Positions 1-13,589 of a DNA stretch of 64,000 bases are shown here, one piece after another. The notes below the pieces were generated by a model. That model saw only the letters and a program-made list of their open reading frames with translations. It was not told the origin of the DNA and ran no database searches. The first letter of the stretch is position 1; every line of letters begins with the position of its first letter. The DNA is taken from positions 14,147,040 through 14,211,039 of the forward strand of contig NC_064042.1 of assembly GCF_932526225.1 (NCBI RefSeq), written 5' to 3'. This DNA comes from Nematostella vectensis. Taxonomy: Eukaryota > Cnidaria > Anthozoa > Actiniaria > Edwardsiidae. Made by a program: the position numbers and the translations under genes.

Positions 1-866
1 ATGGTTTTACATGTCCGCACAATGGTTTTACATGTCCGCACAATGGTTTTACATGCCCCGCCCAATGGTTTTACATGTCCCGCCCAATGGTTTTACATGT
101 CCCGCACAATGGTTTTACATGTCTCGCACAATGGTTTTACATGTCCCGCCCAGTGGTTTTACATGTCCCGCACAATGGTTTTACATGTCCCGCAAAATGG
201 TTTTACATGTCCCGCACAATGGTTTTCATGTCGCGCCAATGGTTTTACATGTCCCGCACAATGGTTTTACATGTCCCGCACAATGGTTTTACATGTCCCG
301 CACAATGGTTTTACATGTCCCGCACAATGGTTTTACATGTCCCGCACAATGGTTTTACATGTCCCGCCCAATGGTTTTCATGTCCCGTACAATGGTTTTA
401 CATGTCCGCACAATGGTTTTACATGTCCGCACAATGGTTTTACATGTCCGCCCAATTGTTTTACATGTCCCGCCCAATGGTTTTACATGTCCCGCACAAT
501 GATTTTACATGTCCGCACAATGGTTTTACATGTCCCGCCCAATGGTTTTACATGTCACGCCCAGTGGTTTTACATGTCCTGCACAATGGTTTTACATGTC
601 CCGCCCAATGGTTTTACATGTCCCGCACAATGGTTTTACATGTCCGCACAATGGTTTTACATGTCCCGCACAATGGTTTTACATGTCCCGCACAATGGTT
701 TTACATGTCCCGCACAATGGTTTTACATGTCCGCACAATGGTTTTACATGTCCCGCACAATGGTTTTACATGTCCCGCACAATGGTTTTACATGTCCCGC
801 ACAATGGTTTTACATGTCCGCACAATGGTTTTACATGTCCCGCAGAGAGTTTTTACATGTCCCGGG
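1..866. repeat. 22-bp minisatellite in an integrin intron
   Basis: About 40 tandem copies of a 21-22 bp unit (CACAATGGTTTTACATGTCC plus CG or G) run from the left edge to about 866. Units vary at one or two bases and alternate between 21 and 22 bp. It lies downstream of integrin exon 8, so it is intronic. All three + frames stay open across it, which explains the long spurious ORFs here. Confidence 0.95.
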
Positions 867-991
867 CCAAGGGACAAACCTCCCTTCTGAAACTGTATCA
901 AGCAGCTGACCAAGAGAAGATGTTTGTGGAGCTCACGAAAAGCTCTTGACATGTTGTAACACTCTAACAACCTAAACATGTTGTTTCTCAC

Positions 992-3900
992 CTTGTGACA
1001 AACGGCAATTTGCAGAAGTGCATCCATCCCCCCCTCGGGATTATCAACATTGCCGGAGATGTTTTGCGCTGCGACTTTTGCCTTTGAACCAAATAAACAA
1101 GGTCAGGCCACTTTTCTCACATCTTGTTCTGTCAGGCGCTGGGCGAGAGCTAGTTATTCCCCAACGACGCCCTAAATTTCCTTCACGATTGCTTGAGCCC
1201 CAGCAAGCCACAGATTTGATATTCTTGTTATTCAATAAGACAAAGTTTGTAGCAAAATCGAAAAGTTATCACATAAAAAACAAAATTTAGAGACAATGAA
1301 AACATATTTTTTTTTGCTAGGATGACAAAATGTCGGCTATCTGAGAGTCTCTATTTTATAACCATAAGCAATGTTCAACGTAACAAGTTCAATACCCGAC
1401 TTTCTAAAAGTCTGCTTTTACAATTCTTTATCCCCCCTACCAACCCCTGCATGCCTAGCTAGAGACCCCCCCACACACACACCACTCGACTGATTCGCTC
1501 TAACAAATGCAAATTGAGTACCACTGCGAACTAGAACGACCTACATCCTCGTTCAGTCAAAATAGGGATGACTTCGGTGGAGTCTATGATAATATATACT
1601 ATATACTGCCTTACCTCAAATTTGGAGGTCTCTTGGTCTAGTGGTAGGTTGTTTCTGAAGCCGAAGGCTGGTATGGAGTCAAGGTCGATGCCAGTATCAG
1701 TCAGGCGAGGGTGCGCTAAGCTGTAATTAACACACACAAACTAATATTTTCACAAAATAATTCAAGGGCCATAAAGGACATGGGGCACGACACAAGACAC
1801 AAAACTGGGATGGGGTACAGCCTGTGACGGCCTTGGATATGATATTAATTTTCATCTGCCTTTGCGGCTGTCATTGGATTTCAATGTGCTGACAATGTCA
1901 TAAGCGATAATGACGGTTAAGTATCATGGCGATGGTGATTTGGATAATAGTGTTCTATCTAGTGGTGCTAATGATGATGATAGTGATGGTGATAATACCG
2001 ATGGTGGTTGTGATGATGATTGTGATGGCAATGCTAATGTTTCTGTGATGATGGTCGTGACGTCTTTAGTCAAGGGTAAACCAAGTGGTGTTTTGTACAA
2101 AGTATTGTCATTTTTCTCGGTGATCAACCGCTAAAATATTTTCCATATTACTTTACCTATCCATCAGAGACTTGAGGGAGAGCTCCTTCTACAAGCACTC
2201 AAAAATACACTGACGCACAATTTATTTGGTAGTTTGCGAGTCGACTTACAGTTCCGGTTGCGTGTCTATAAATGGGGCCACAGGTTTGTCCACAAACGTC
2301 CCGAATCCAAGACGAAATCGAGTCGTGATCTTATTCATCTCGGTGGCTGCGAAATAGATACAACGTAAGATGCTAAATAGCTTCCTTGCCTATACAAGGG
2401 CACTAGGATCAGAGTCTTACAGGCTACAGACGTCGTAATTGGTTGGTGGAGAGGCGAAATTATTTATTTTACTGTTCCTCGCTGAGATGGACAGCCTTGT
2501 TTTGAGAAATCCCAATGAGCATACCAGCTAGAATCCCCTGGAGCTTAGAATGAAACAATAAAAAAAAAAACTTATGAATGCTTCAAGTTTTCGCTCTTAT
2601 TTGCAAACAGCTCAAACAAAGGATGTATCTATGCGTCCCCTATCCGTCTGACCAGCGGGCACTGTTCACCCAAGAGGTTAGTACGTTATGTAAGACTCCA
2701 TGATGAACTAGGGACCACCTAGTACTGACAGTAGGGGACTTACAAAGTACTATACTAACTCACCTATCCTCTTGCCTAGGCTCGTAATCTGTTGCATATC
2801 TTGGAACATGGAGCCGGAGATGTCCATCAGGTAGTACAAATCCACTGGGAAGTTCTCGGGAGTGCGCATGCTCACGTTAAACCGCGCGGGCTGGCCTGGG
2901 CACGAACATTATCAAAGATGAAATATGATTTAATAGTGGAATTTTGGATCAAAGAAAATGGCGGTGGAAACATTGGTTATCAGAGACTTACCAAGTCCTT
3001 ATCGTTCGAAGACAACAATAAGTAGGGAAAAAAGAACGTTAAATAGGTAGCAGATAATCGAGACAGCTTGTTTCAAAAGGTGTAAGCATTCAAAACTTCC
3101 TTAAATGGCAATATTAATTACCTTTTTTGAAACGTAAATGTTCACTATTAGAAACGCCCTCAAAGGAGGATATTTATAAGATTTGTTGAATGGTTCAGAG
3201 AAACCATCTACATGTTAGGTAACCATATTTTCTTATCATTCGGGGGGGGGGGCATTCAGTAAGCTCTGAGACTATCACAGATTTTAATACAGAAAGCCCA
3301 TTGTTGACGTATACGAAATTGACACCATCAACATCTTGTTACCTTTTCTTAGATGGAGAGTCAGGTTGCGAGGTGTGACGTTTGTTGAGTCGTCAAGCTT
3401 TTTATTCTGTGTTAAGAGTAATGTATGTTAAAGAAAGAATTTTGCTCGCCTGGGGCGAGCGCGCGGGAGACCTGTGATGTTGTCAAACGTTAGGAACTGT
3501 GACCATTTTTTGAGCAGGGGTCAAAACGTGTTTTACCACTGGTGACAACCACTCGTGACAACCACTCGTGACAACCACTCGTAACAATACCACTGGTGAC
3601 AACCACTGGTGACAACCACTCGTGACAACCAATCATGACAACCACTCATGACAACCACTCGTGACAACCACTAGTGACAACCACTCGTGACAACCACTCG
3701 TGACAACCACTCGTGACAACCACTCGTGACAACCACTCGTGACAACCACTCGTGACAAAACCACTGGTGACAACCACTGGTGACAACCACTGGTGGCAAC
3801 CACTCGTGACAACCACTCGTGACAACCACTCGTGACAACCACTGGTGACAACCACTCGTGACAAAACCACTGGTGACAACCACTCGTGACAACCAATCGT

Positions 3901-6900
3901 GACAACCACTCATGACAACCACTCGTGACAACCACTTGTGAAGAACACAAGCCTCTTACACCTTTTGCTTATCATTAACGAATCACGTTGTCACGAGTCA
4001 TTGTTACGAAAACGTTTCGTAACAATAATTAACGTTGATAAGTTACAGTCAAATTTGTTTTTGCGCGACCACGGTGAATCCAAAATCCTTATCTCGTTTG
4101 GGAATAGCCGTAGTCAGACAAAAGCTTTGGGGCGGTTTGTCTGGTTTTGATTGTTTGGTTTGGTTGACTAACGCGCAAATTATGGATTCTGGGAGGTCGC
4201 ACAAAACACATTTGGCTATAAGAGGCCATTAAAAAAGAAAAAAAAATACGTGCAATTTAACTCAACGCTTGATCATAAATTCGAAGTGTAATAGAGATTG
4301 CTATCGAATAAAAGCCAATTGTCACGAGTGGTATTCTGTTATATACTTTCTGGAAATTAGTGCGATCTCAATGTAGTTAACGTGGATAAAAGATTTTACT
4401 AAGACCCTTCATCTGTATGAGTTTGGTTTGATTCGGATCAATTGCTATCGATTCAAAGCCAATTGTCACGAGTGGTATTCTGTTAATTTCTTCCTGGAAA
4501 TTGGTGCGATTTCAATGTAATTTATGTGGATGAAAGATCTTACTAAGACCCTTCATCTATATGAGTTTGGTTTGATTCGGATTAATTTCTATCGAATAAA
4601 AGCCAATTGTCACGTGGGGTATTCTGTTAATTTCTTCCTGGAAATTGGTGCGAGCTCAATGTTATTAATGTCGATGAAAGATCTTACTAAGACCCTTCAT
4701 CTGTATGAGTTTGGTTTCATTCGGATCAATTGCTATCGAACAAAAGCCAATTGACACGAGTGTTATTCTGTTAATTATTTCCTGGAAAATGGTGCGATTT
4801 CAATGTAATTAATGTGGATAAAAGATCTTACTAAGACCCTTCATCTATATGAGTTTGGTTTGATTCGGATCAATTGCTATCGAATAAAAGCCAATTGTCA
4901 CGAGTGGTATTCTGTTAATTATTTCCTGGAAAATTGTGGGATCTCAATGTAATTAATGTGGATGAAAGATCTTACTAACATCCTTCATTTATATGAGTTT
5001 GGTTTGATTCGAATCAATTGCTATCGAATTAAAGCTAATTGTGGCATTCTGTTAATTTCTTCCTGGAAAATGGTGCGATCTCAATGTAATTAATGTGGAT
5101 GAAAGACCAACACCGGGATTAGGGCAAATCAGTGACACATACTTTTCGAGCACGGCGCCCTAAACTTGAAAAAATATGTATATATATTATAAGTATTTTT
5201 TTAGGTTAACCTCTAATTCTGTTACTGGCAAAATATCAAAAGTGTTCTTTTTATTGCTATTAAGGTATGGTCTTAAATGCAACAACTGTCCGTAATTGGG
5301 GCAATACACTGTAGTATGTATTGACAGCCTCATTAAAAATAAATTTTCTAGCACCCCCCACCGTATCTTAGTATGAATGAATAAGCGCCGCATTCCCTGA
5401 CAGGCGCCCTAAATGTATGTAAATAACACCGCGATACTAAACAGAATACCAAAGAAACCCGTGGAGTTTTAACCCGCAGCGAGTTTTAGTTTTTTTTTTT
5501 TTTTTTTTACAAAAGTATTATTTATTTCCCCTCGAGGTCTCAAACCTCGTTACCAAGTGACTTAGGTAACCGGAATGAAATAGTATGAAATGAACATTTA
5601 CTTTGATGTTTCTTAGAATATAGAATTGCACGAAGTTGCGTATAAGGATTTGATCTAAGGATTTAATTACACAAATACTTTTCATGTTTATGGTATGACA
5701 TTTCTTTCCTGCTTCGAAAAATCTAAGCTGCTGATAAATGCCGACAACAAACTTATAATTGTTAAACAATGAAGCAAATTAATAATTACGCTATTTTTAT
5801 AGTGCTAAAGTATTGAGTTAAATTGTAAGTTTGTATCTAATAAGCGATTGAGAAAGCCTATGTGTAATGGAAGAAAATTATTGTCACGAACTATCTTCAA
5901 ATAGTAGCTGTCACACGAGAGGTTTTGTCACGAGTGGTTGTCACGAGTGGTTGTCACGAGTGGTTTTGTCACGAGTGGTTTTGTCACGAGTGGTTTTGTC
6001 ACGAGTGGTTTTGTCACGAGTGGTTGTCACCAGTGGTAAAAAAACGTTTTGAGTCAAGTAGCATTTTTTGGCGGTCAGCAAAATCGTACAGTAAACACGG
6101 TTTTCTGCTAGTTTACGAGAAAATTCTAGGGCGATATAATGTGGGGAAAATGGTATGCAATTGCAATGTCCTAATAAAGAATTGACAGGTCGAGTTAAGA
6201 AAAAAACGAAGGTTTTCAAAACAAAAGATTGAAAAACTTTTACCTGTTTAGAGTCTGTTCCTGACTTTGGGTTCGTCAGTTTCTGACATTTGTTCTTCTG
6301 GTGATTGAGCACACTGTCACAACGGTCAGCGGGTTGCTGTCTGACGAAGTAGTCCTGAATAGTAGACAGAAATAATCTTGAGCATTCTAAAACAAAGTTT
6401 GAGATTCTTGGGTGCATTCTGAGGGAAATGGTTGATGACAGGGCGAAATGACAACCCACCCCCACCTTCTGTGTGACCAAGTTTGCGGTGAATTCACTGT
6501 TCAGATAAAACACGAAAAAATGAGGTAAGCATGAGCTTCGTTCAAACGGTGGTAAATATAAATTGCAGCTCCTAAGTTCTATGGAGAGCGTTTTTGTTTT
6601 CATAGCGTGAAGAGTTTTCTTCTAGCAGCCCTGAAAATTTCCGACTATTCGTCTATTTTTCGATTGCTTTGAGCCCCAAAGACTAACGCCTTTAGCAAGC
6701 TTTTTTGGCTTTCAACCACTTAAACGGCCCTATGCACGTATGTCATTGCTATGCGACCTGGTTGCTAGGCGCGTGCAATTCCATTTCCGATCTACGCGCG
6801 CGCACGTTTCCAAACACTCAAGAGGCGGGAAAACGGTTTGCTAGGGATGTGATGCGAAATTTCGACTTTCCTTTAAAAAGAATGGGATAAAAATATATAG

Positions 6901-8617
6901 AAAAGGGAGAAAACATGACAGAATGCAGATGCAAGTACTGGCTGTTATGTGGGAGAGCGAGTGCTGGCCGCGGCAGGTTCAGCGTTGCGTGTAATTGTAT
7001 AGCAGTAGTGTAAATGTTATTACACTGCAATACGATAAAATATATTATTACAATAAAATAAAAAAGGGTTGCATAAAAACTCGTCCGGCCGGTCGAGGCT
7101 TCTTCAGTTGACGGTTCTCTCGTCAGTCGACCAAGCGGCGTTTTACGAAGATATGCGAGGCTAGTAGCAATCTAGAAAAGGCACGACTCACCTTGTCCTC
7201 ACACCAGGCGCATTCTGGACCTCCACGGATACACTCACTACAACTTCCCTGAAAAGCTTCGCAAACACCAGCGGCATTGACTGAAAACGAATTATTTACA
7301 TAATGAACAATCGTCTAACGATTCGACACCCAGCTATCACCCTACAACGGACACTACGTGTCTCTGGCGTAAAAACTGGCTGTCATCAAAATGCATGATA
7401 GTTGGTCTATTTAACCAAGATATCCTGCCTTTCCTGATTTTTCGGAACGACCATACAGACAGGGTCCTTACATGGGGTGGGAGTCTACATCCCTCTCCCT
7501 GCAGCTCTTTTGGTTTAGCCTTCGTAGCAAACTCAAGAGAAGAAGAGAGGGAGATGAGTCACGCGCGGTTGGAGAGACAGTGATTGGATCCTAAGCACTT
7601 TAGATCCTTAAGAGAAAAGCGCTATATAAATCTACTTATTTTTATTACTAATAACAGAAACTTGGCACACACTCTAGGGATAGGGGACGGACGGGTGAAA
7701 GGTTGAGACGGGGGGGGGGGAGGGCACGGTGAAAGTCAAGTGGTCAGCTCCAAAAGCTCCACCACTCGCTTTCTTCCCCTTCACAGGAGCGAGCAGAATG
7801 ATGTTCCTTTTTCTCCAACCCTTTGAGTTTGCCACGCATCCTACTTCTGCTCCGCAATCCCTATAAGCTCTATACGCTTCACATCCCGAACCCGAATTCC
7901 ATGCCTGAAAATCAATAAGGGCGAATTCCGTCCCCCATTTTACCCCTTCAAGACCATGCAAAGAATGCTGGGATATCCAAGCACATGGAACAGAGGTCTG
8001 GGGCTTCTACGATAAGGTTTTTCTAATTCGTCATCTAGTATATCCAAGTCGTATAAACACGTTTAATTGTAATATTTTTTCTAAAATAGTTAGAGGCTTT
8101 TGACAAAACTCAATTTTTTTTTACTCTCAGTACCAAATAACAAATAAGGGAGGTATTAATGAAAGGGTTGAAAAAGGGCGAGACCTTTTGTTGGATTACT
8201 GCCGTTGCCTCAGGGGAAATACGTTGGAAAATAGACGCTCATAAATCTCGAAAGGCAACACCGAAAGCTTAAAAGGCTCATTGAGTTTGCAATAAATTGT
8301 TGCTTTAAAATATATTTAAAAATATTTTGCGTAATAAAAACTACTTTTGAACATATACTTTTCGTCGAGACATTATGTTACATATGTTCGGCATTAGGGG
8401 TTACATACTGCACATCTGAAAAGGGAAATATTTTGAAACGCTATGGGCTAAAATCTGCTGTTCAGCAGATCTTCTCACGAAGAGCTTTCAGACGAACAGT
8501 ATCTGTTGGTTTCTCATTTGCGAGCGAAGATGGATACAAAGAATTCTACGTACCTGTATTTGCCGCTACCAAGGCAACGAGAAGCAAGCACAGACTGTTC
8601 ATCTTGAGAAGCGACAT
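992..8617 (-). CDS. ITGB: Integrin beta subunit, 5' part (8 exons, runs off the left edge)
   Basis: Integrin beta chains pair with alpha chains in the plasma membrane as receptors for matrix and cell contacts. Eight exons join in phase: 8617-8554, 7280-7192, 6354-6244, 3158-3122, 2895-2764, 2346-2250, 1720-1615, 1081-992. Exon 1 encodes a hydrophobic signal peptide ([20 protein letters not shown]). Exons 2-3 form the cysteine-rich PSI domain, with [17 protein letters not shown] and [15 protein letters not shown]. Exon 5 opens the beta-I domain with [15 protein letters not shown], keeping the DxSxS MIDAS. Exon 6 reads [16 protein letters not shown] and exon 8 [20 protein letters not shown], both classic beta-subunit segments. 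The rest of the beta-I domain, the EGF repeats, the membrane span and the tail lie beyond position 1. Exon 4 is a 37-bp micro-exon and is the least certain. A second in-frame ATG lies 15 bases inside the first. Confidence 0.93.
1905..2060 (+). repeat. GAT/GGT-rich simple sequence in an integrin intron
   Basis: A degenerate trinucleotide-rich stretch of GATGGT, GATGAT and similar lies between integrin exons 6 and 7. It is open on both strands by composition only. No gene is supported. Confidence 0.7.
3513..6061. mobile_element. Foldback-like element with minisatellite inverted ends
   Basis: This 2.5-kb insertion lies between integrin exons 3 and 4. The left arm (3521-3942) begins TCAAAACGTGTTTTACCACT and continues as about 31 copies of the 13-mer ACCACTCGTGACA. 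The right arm (5926-6052) is the reverse complement, about 8 copies of GTCACGAGTGGTT with TT insertions, and ends in ACGTTTTGA. The interior holds a 144-bp tandem repeat (4285-5106), most copies of which contain the same GTCACGAGTGGT motif. A 9-base direct repeat, CATTTTTTG, flanks it at 3504-3512 and 6062-6070 and is a candidate target-site duplication. Long inverted ends made of short tandem repeats are the defining trait of foldback elements. No transposase ORF was recognised. Confidence 0.7.
4285..5106. repeat. 144-bp tandem satellite inside the foldback-like element
   Basis: The landmark AAGACCCTTCATCT recurs at 4401, 4545, 4689 and 4833, an exact 144-bp period; a diverged fifth copy lies near 4977. 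The array has about 5.5 copies with a few percent divergence. Most units contain CAATTGTCACGAGTGGTATT, whose core is the 13-bp unit of both flanking arms. Confidence 0.9.
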
Positions 8618-10295
8618 CACGCAATTACACATCAGTCTGTTGATAAAATAAGGGAATAAATTCGAAAAGAAAATCCCTCTTAAAAAGATTATTTTCAATG
8701 TATGTGCCGGATAACAACAAGAGCTGTAAAATGATAATTGCCATCGTGACCCGAACCCCGTTACAGTTTATTTAATTTTGAAATTGTCACGGAGTATGAA
8801 CAAGTCGACATGATATAGTTACCACTGTTTAATGTGCGCTCTTAGCGTGAGCGCGCTTAACGTAGGAGGGTGTAATTATTTAGTTGACTTTTAAGTAAAC
8901 ATAAACGTCAGGGGTTCGCCATTTTTTTAGCATACTAAAGAGTGTGTACAAATCTGTCCAGGGCGCGCAAGCACAGGACATGTCCACCATTATATATTAT
9001 AACCGTGTAAAAAATTACCTTCCTTTTGAAGTACGAAATCATTGAATAGAAGTATAATTAGCCGCTCTTTTCCCATTGTATAGAAATTTAGAGATATTCC
9101 CAAGTGCAAAGAATGCGTCCATGCGTATTTTGACGTTAAGAAAAGCACAAACATCAACACTATCTCATTACTTGAAATAATATTGACAGCCAATATACGC
9201 GTCTACACTAGCGGCGAAATACGTCCAAAGTAATTAAAGTACATCAAAAATCATAAACTTAGAAAAATTAAATGAAAATACATTGCTGCTAGTTTCTAAG
9301 GAGGTTGCACGAAATATTTTCCTATTTATAATGCTTGAAAGCTTTAACGTGATGGGGATGTTCAATCTACCATCAACTATACTTTCAGTTTGTGCGTAAA
9401 ACAAAAATGTAAACCAATAGAAACCTATAGACAAAAAAAACCCCGCTAAATAGATAGAATTGCTAAAGGTTTAGTTCGTGATGATTCAGTTTTACTACAG
9501 AGCTTAAGCAAATCCACGTAAAGGCACAAAGAACGGGACGCGCGCTCACGTAACAGAGAATGCTGCACGGTGAGCTTACCAGCGATAATTGAACCACATC
9601 AACAGTCCTCACGCCTTGAGAAGGTTCCAGAACCAGTCAACGAATATCCGAAAAGGTAATTCCCGCGCTTTTGGCCTCTGTGACTTTCACTCCACTCTCG
9701 CTACCTCGGGCGACTTCCCCAAACAGCGACCAACCGTACAGCGTAGATAACAGCGTAGAGTCCGCCGTCGAATTTGCCGATGAACGATCTGTCAAAACAA
9801 CGGTAAGCCTAGGATCAAATGCCGTGAAGCCGACGCTAACTCGGCAGACAGAGCTCGCGGCGCAGGGCGGGAATATGAGAGCACCTCACGTCTTGAACTT
9901 TGGTTTGCTTATTCAGATCCGCATCAGTAGTGCGGCAAGTAATAATACAGTGGGGGTATGCGGCTGCCCGTGTCTTGGAAAACGTAGGGACAGAAAAGTG
10001 CGGGAAAGTCGGTATTAGGGTTTGTAAAAACGCTCTTGTTATCTCCCACGAATTTAACACTACTTTGCTAATTTTTCGGTTTTAGTAGTGCAGCGAGCGT
10101 ATCTCTGTATACGCACTTAGTTCAAATAAGTTTGCATTCGAGAATCCGTGTGTCGTAAATAAAACAATTGGTTATGTATTAGAAGAAGGACGCCTGGCCT
10201 AAACGGTGAGATCACAGTATATGGAAATCGTGATTACACCTGTCTTGCTCTTAGTTGATCTGTGATCCTAGTTGATCCTGTGATCTTAATAGATT

Positions 10296-10396
10296 TGTGA
10301 TCCTAGTTGCGAAAATAGTATTTTCGCAACTAGGATCACAATGCGTCAACCCCTCGACACTAAAGATTCGGGATCTTTAGTGTCGGGGGGTTGACG
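10296..10396. repeat. Two adjacent near-perfect hairpins
   Basis: The first hairpin has 22-bp arms (10296-10317 and 10319-10340) around one central G. It is perfect and begins TGTGATCCTAGTTGCGAAAA. The second has 24-bp arms (10344-10367 and 10373-10396) with one mismatch and a TCGGG loop. Only three bases separate them. The first arm extends a short degenerate TGATCCTAGT direct repeat at 10245-10310. Confidence 0.9.
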
Positions 10397-13300
10397 TATT
10401 CAGCCTCGTGCACCTCAATGTCTAAAGATCTGTATTTGCCGCCAAGGCTTACAGAATTACAGAATTCCGAGGCATAAAAGAGCGACACATTGTCACGTGC
10501 ACCTCAACAGATTGCAAAGAGTGAGACTTGGACCACACTTCTCTGTTGGTGTGTTTTAGCAGGGTTAAATAAGGTCAAGCCCAAGAGTTACCGGGCGAAA
10601 ATGATTGAGAAAACACAGGACATCTTTTCTACTTGGTGCGTTCCTGTGATATTAAAAGAGGAAACTCAAGTCCTTTATCTACCATCTAATGCTTAGGACT
10701 TAGAATTAACCTTCAATTTGCAGTGAGTGCATCGGTGAATGAGGCTATCAAATGGCACTTCAAACTTTCACGAAGGTTTCAAATGTAGGCACGGCCACAA
10801 ATGTTCGACGTCAGGTTATCAGGTTATGTCTGGATGTTATCGGTTGTCTTATGTTCCTACTGTTGCGCTTTATTTATCTGAATTTGGCAACACACGAAAA
10901 TAATGACACAGAGAAAAGAGCCTTGCAAGAGGGCAGAAATAGAAGCGAAAATAGACTATTTTGAGGCCAAGCGGTCGGAGCCACGTGAAGGAGCTGGAGA
11001 GAGTTACGCTTTATAAATAAAAAGAACTACATTTTTACAAATAACAGGACCTTCATAGATCTACTTATACATTATATAACTTGATACAGTATATAGATTA
11101 TTTTGCAATCATGATGTGAAGTGAGGGAACATTCTGAACGGGAAGTGGGGTCGAGACATAAACTGGTACTATAAAAAGTTGAGACTGCTTCAAAGCTCAA
11201 AAAATCGTCATTTGAAAAATACAAAAGCAATAAAAAAACAGGTTTGCCTTCAATTTGAATTTAATCATTGCACCGAGATGTCTTAAAAGAATAAAAGCAC
11301 AATTCACACGCTCACTTGTCATTACTATCCTCTCGAAACCACAGGGAGCCAGTCAGACCCGAGAAAGAGACCAGTGGATGGGTGGGTGGCCAAAGTTTTG
11401 TACTACGCATACAGTATGACACATGCAAATTCAAAATTTCTTGAGTCTATGGCAATGATACTTATCTTAAAAGCACGCTTGATACCATTAATATTTCAAA
11501 CAAGCCAAGGTAATAAATGTTGTTTGTTATCTGGGAGACGTGTTATCGTCTATCTCACCGCTAAAAGAAAGCCACCGACAGATAAGAACAACCACCACTA
11601 AGCCATCTCACTGTAACAGACAACTAATAAAACTCTTTAGTGAGCGACGTTCAACAATAAAAAGCCATATACTTAATATCTAACCCCCCCTCTGAATATT
11701 CAAACTCTTATCCTTTCTGATTCTTCTGAAGCACTTCTCAGTATATCAAGTCGACATTTAAACGTTTCAAGCTAGATTACATAGCTTGTTTGAATGTGCT
11801 AGTCCGAATAAATTATAACCGACTTAAAAAAACGTTGACGCTGTTTTGGGTATATTGACGTTCAAAGTTTATAGTGGTTAAGTGTAAGTCTCAGATTGAT
11901 CGCTATGAAAATAAAGTTAATCGAATTACCAGTGAAATGTCGGTAAGAAGCGCGGGAGGATGGAGCTCTCAGATACAACAAGCATCGGCATTTAGCTTGT
12001 GTTTTGCTAAACCTGAAAGCAAAACAATCGCTAAATAAGGTCTAAGGCAATCTTTTGTTTACTGAGGGAGATAGAAGTGAGTTGAATAAGTACCTTTATC
12101 GGTCTCTTGCTCTCGCCTGGACACAGTCGGATAGTGATGCCACTTTAGCCTGTTCCGCTTGGGTTCCGACACACATTAGAAATCGCATTACAGTTATGGT
12201 AATAGTTTTGATAGGAGCTGATACGGTATTTACATACTGCTTTAAGTTATTTCCCTTGTTAGGTGTGCTATTTTCTTCGTAAACAAGGGGGATATATAAA
12301 TGTTGAAAGTGCAAGGCATAGATAAAAAGAAAGCCAGTTGTTGTTTTCTTTTCTCTAGCTGTAGGTATACTAGTCCAGATATTAACAAAGATCTCCCTCT
12401 AAGGACAGCTTCACGCTGAAGATGACCTCCTGTTGGGAGGGACATTGATTGTACGACCCCTCATACTATAAAAACATTGCCAAATAAAATATCCTTTTTA
12501 TGCTTTTTTCTTTTAATTCAGATCGCTTTAGCACTGGCCATCGGAGGCAGCTTTGCCTTGGGTAGTTGGGGGGTGGGGAGGGTGGGTTATCTGCTCATGG
12601 TGCTTGTTATTGCGTTTGAATAGCTAGCGTGTTAAAGATCAGTAGAAAGTCGCGTATCAATTGCGTACCTTAGCGCAGGCGAATCTTTAGACCATATCTA
12701 CTTTGTCCTTACTATGTAAAGCCCTCTAAGAGAAGCAGCACTAACTTATACCCCTCCTCCTGTTTATGCGACTTCGAGTTGTAATGATTTCGTTCTGGGT
12801 GATCTGTGTCTTATCGTTTAGTTACCAGAGCGCTGTCAATCAAATATTGTAAATCATAGACTGACTTTTCATCATAAATCCACTCTACACAATAAGAAAA
12901 CACTCCGAACAATTTTCAGGGATCAAGGATCTTTAAATTAATTAAGAAAGGCCTTGTAGCAATAGATTAGGCTTGATTCCAAGCACGTTTCTGGGGCGGC
13001 CGATGAATAGAGCCTAGCGATAGATTGATATTAACTCATTTTACACTGTTTAATTTTCCTATTTATCAGACTCTTGAAGGTGATTTATTAGACGTTAGGA
13101 AGTGAAACGAGGATAAGGATAAAGTTTACGACAATATTTTTTTTATTACATGACAACGCATGCGCATTAATCTTTAGGTAACCCACATGGTCAAGTTAGC
13201 AAAATAAACAAGGTTATATATATTGTACGAACTCTGTTCGTGTTACTTGCTTGTGATGAATGACCATTTAACATTCTGCCGAGTGTCCTTACTTACCTCT

Positions 13301-13589
13301 GTGAGATAGTTGGTCATCTGAGGCTTAGCATCTTTTTGTTTTTGCGATAAACCATATTCGATAAACCCTTGTGTAAGATGCCCAAACGAGTTCTTATATT
13401 TGTAGGTTCCTCCTTTTCCCCAAGAAGAATTCACTGATTCATAATTAAAGAAGTGTGACGGAATACATAGCCAATTTGCTATAGAGATATCTTACTGTAT
13501 ATCTGTTCTATCTGTAATCTTATCTTTATGGAAGAGTAAATAAATCTTCGTATAATTAATCACTCAATCCCTGGTTATGATTCTTCATT

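Noticed and set aside
1-909. 302-codon ORF and shorter overlapping ones
   Set aside because: Same cause: a stop-free 22-bp minisatellite, inside an integrin intron.
1631-1648. tRNA-like stretch TCTTGGTCTAGTGGTAGG
   Set aside because: It resembles a tRNA D-arm but lies within integrin exon 7 on the other strand, and no cloverleaf or T-arm follows.
1-3950. CRISPR-like arrays
   Set aside because: The units are contiguous tandem repeats without unique spacers, in animal DNA.
5941-6603. 220-codon - strand ORF
   Set aside because: It is the real integrin exon 3 (6244-6354) read through both introns and into the foldback arm; only the exon is coding.
9671-10018. 115-codon + strand ORF upstream of the integrin gene
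   Set aside because: No recognisable family, composition near background, and no supporting splice context; may be chance.
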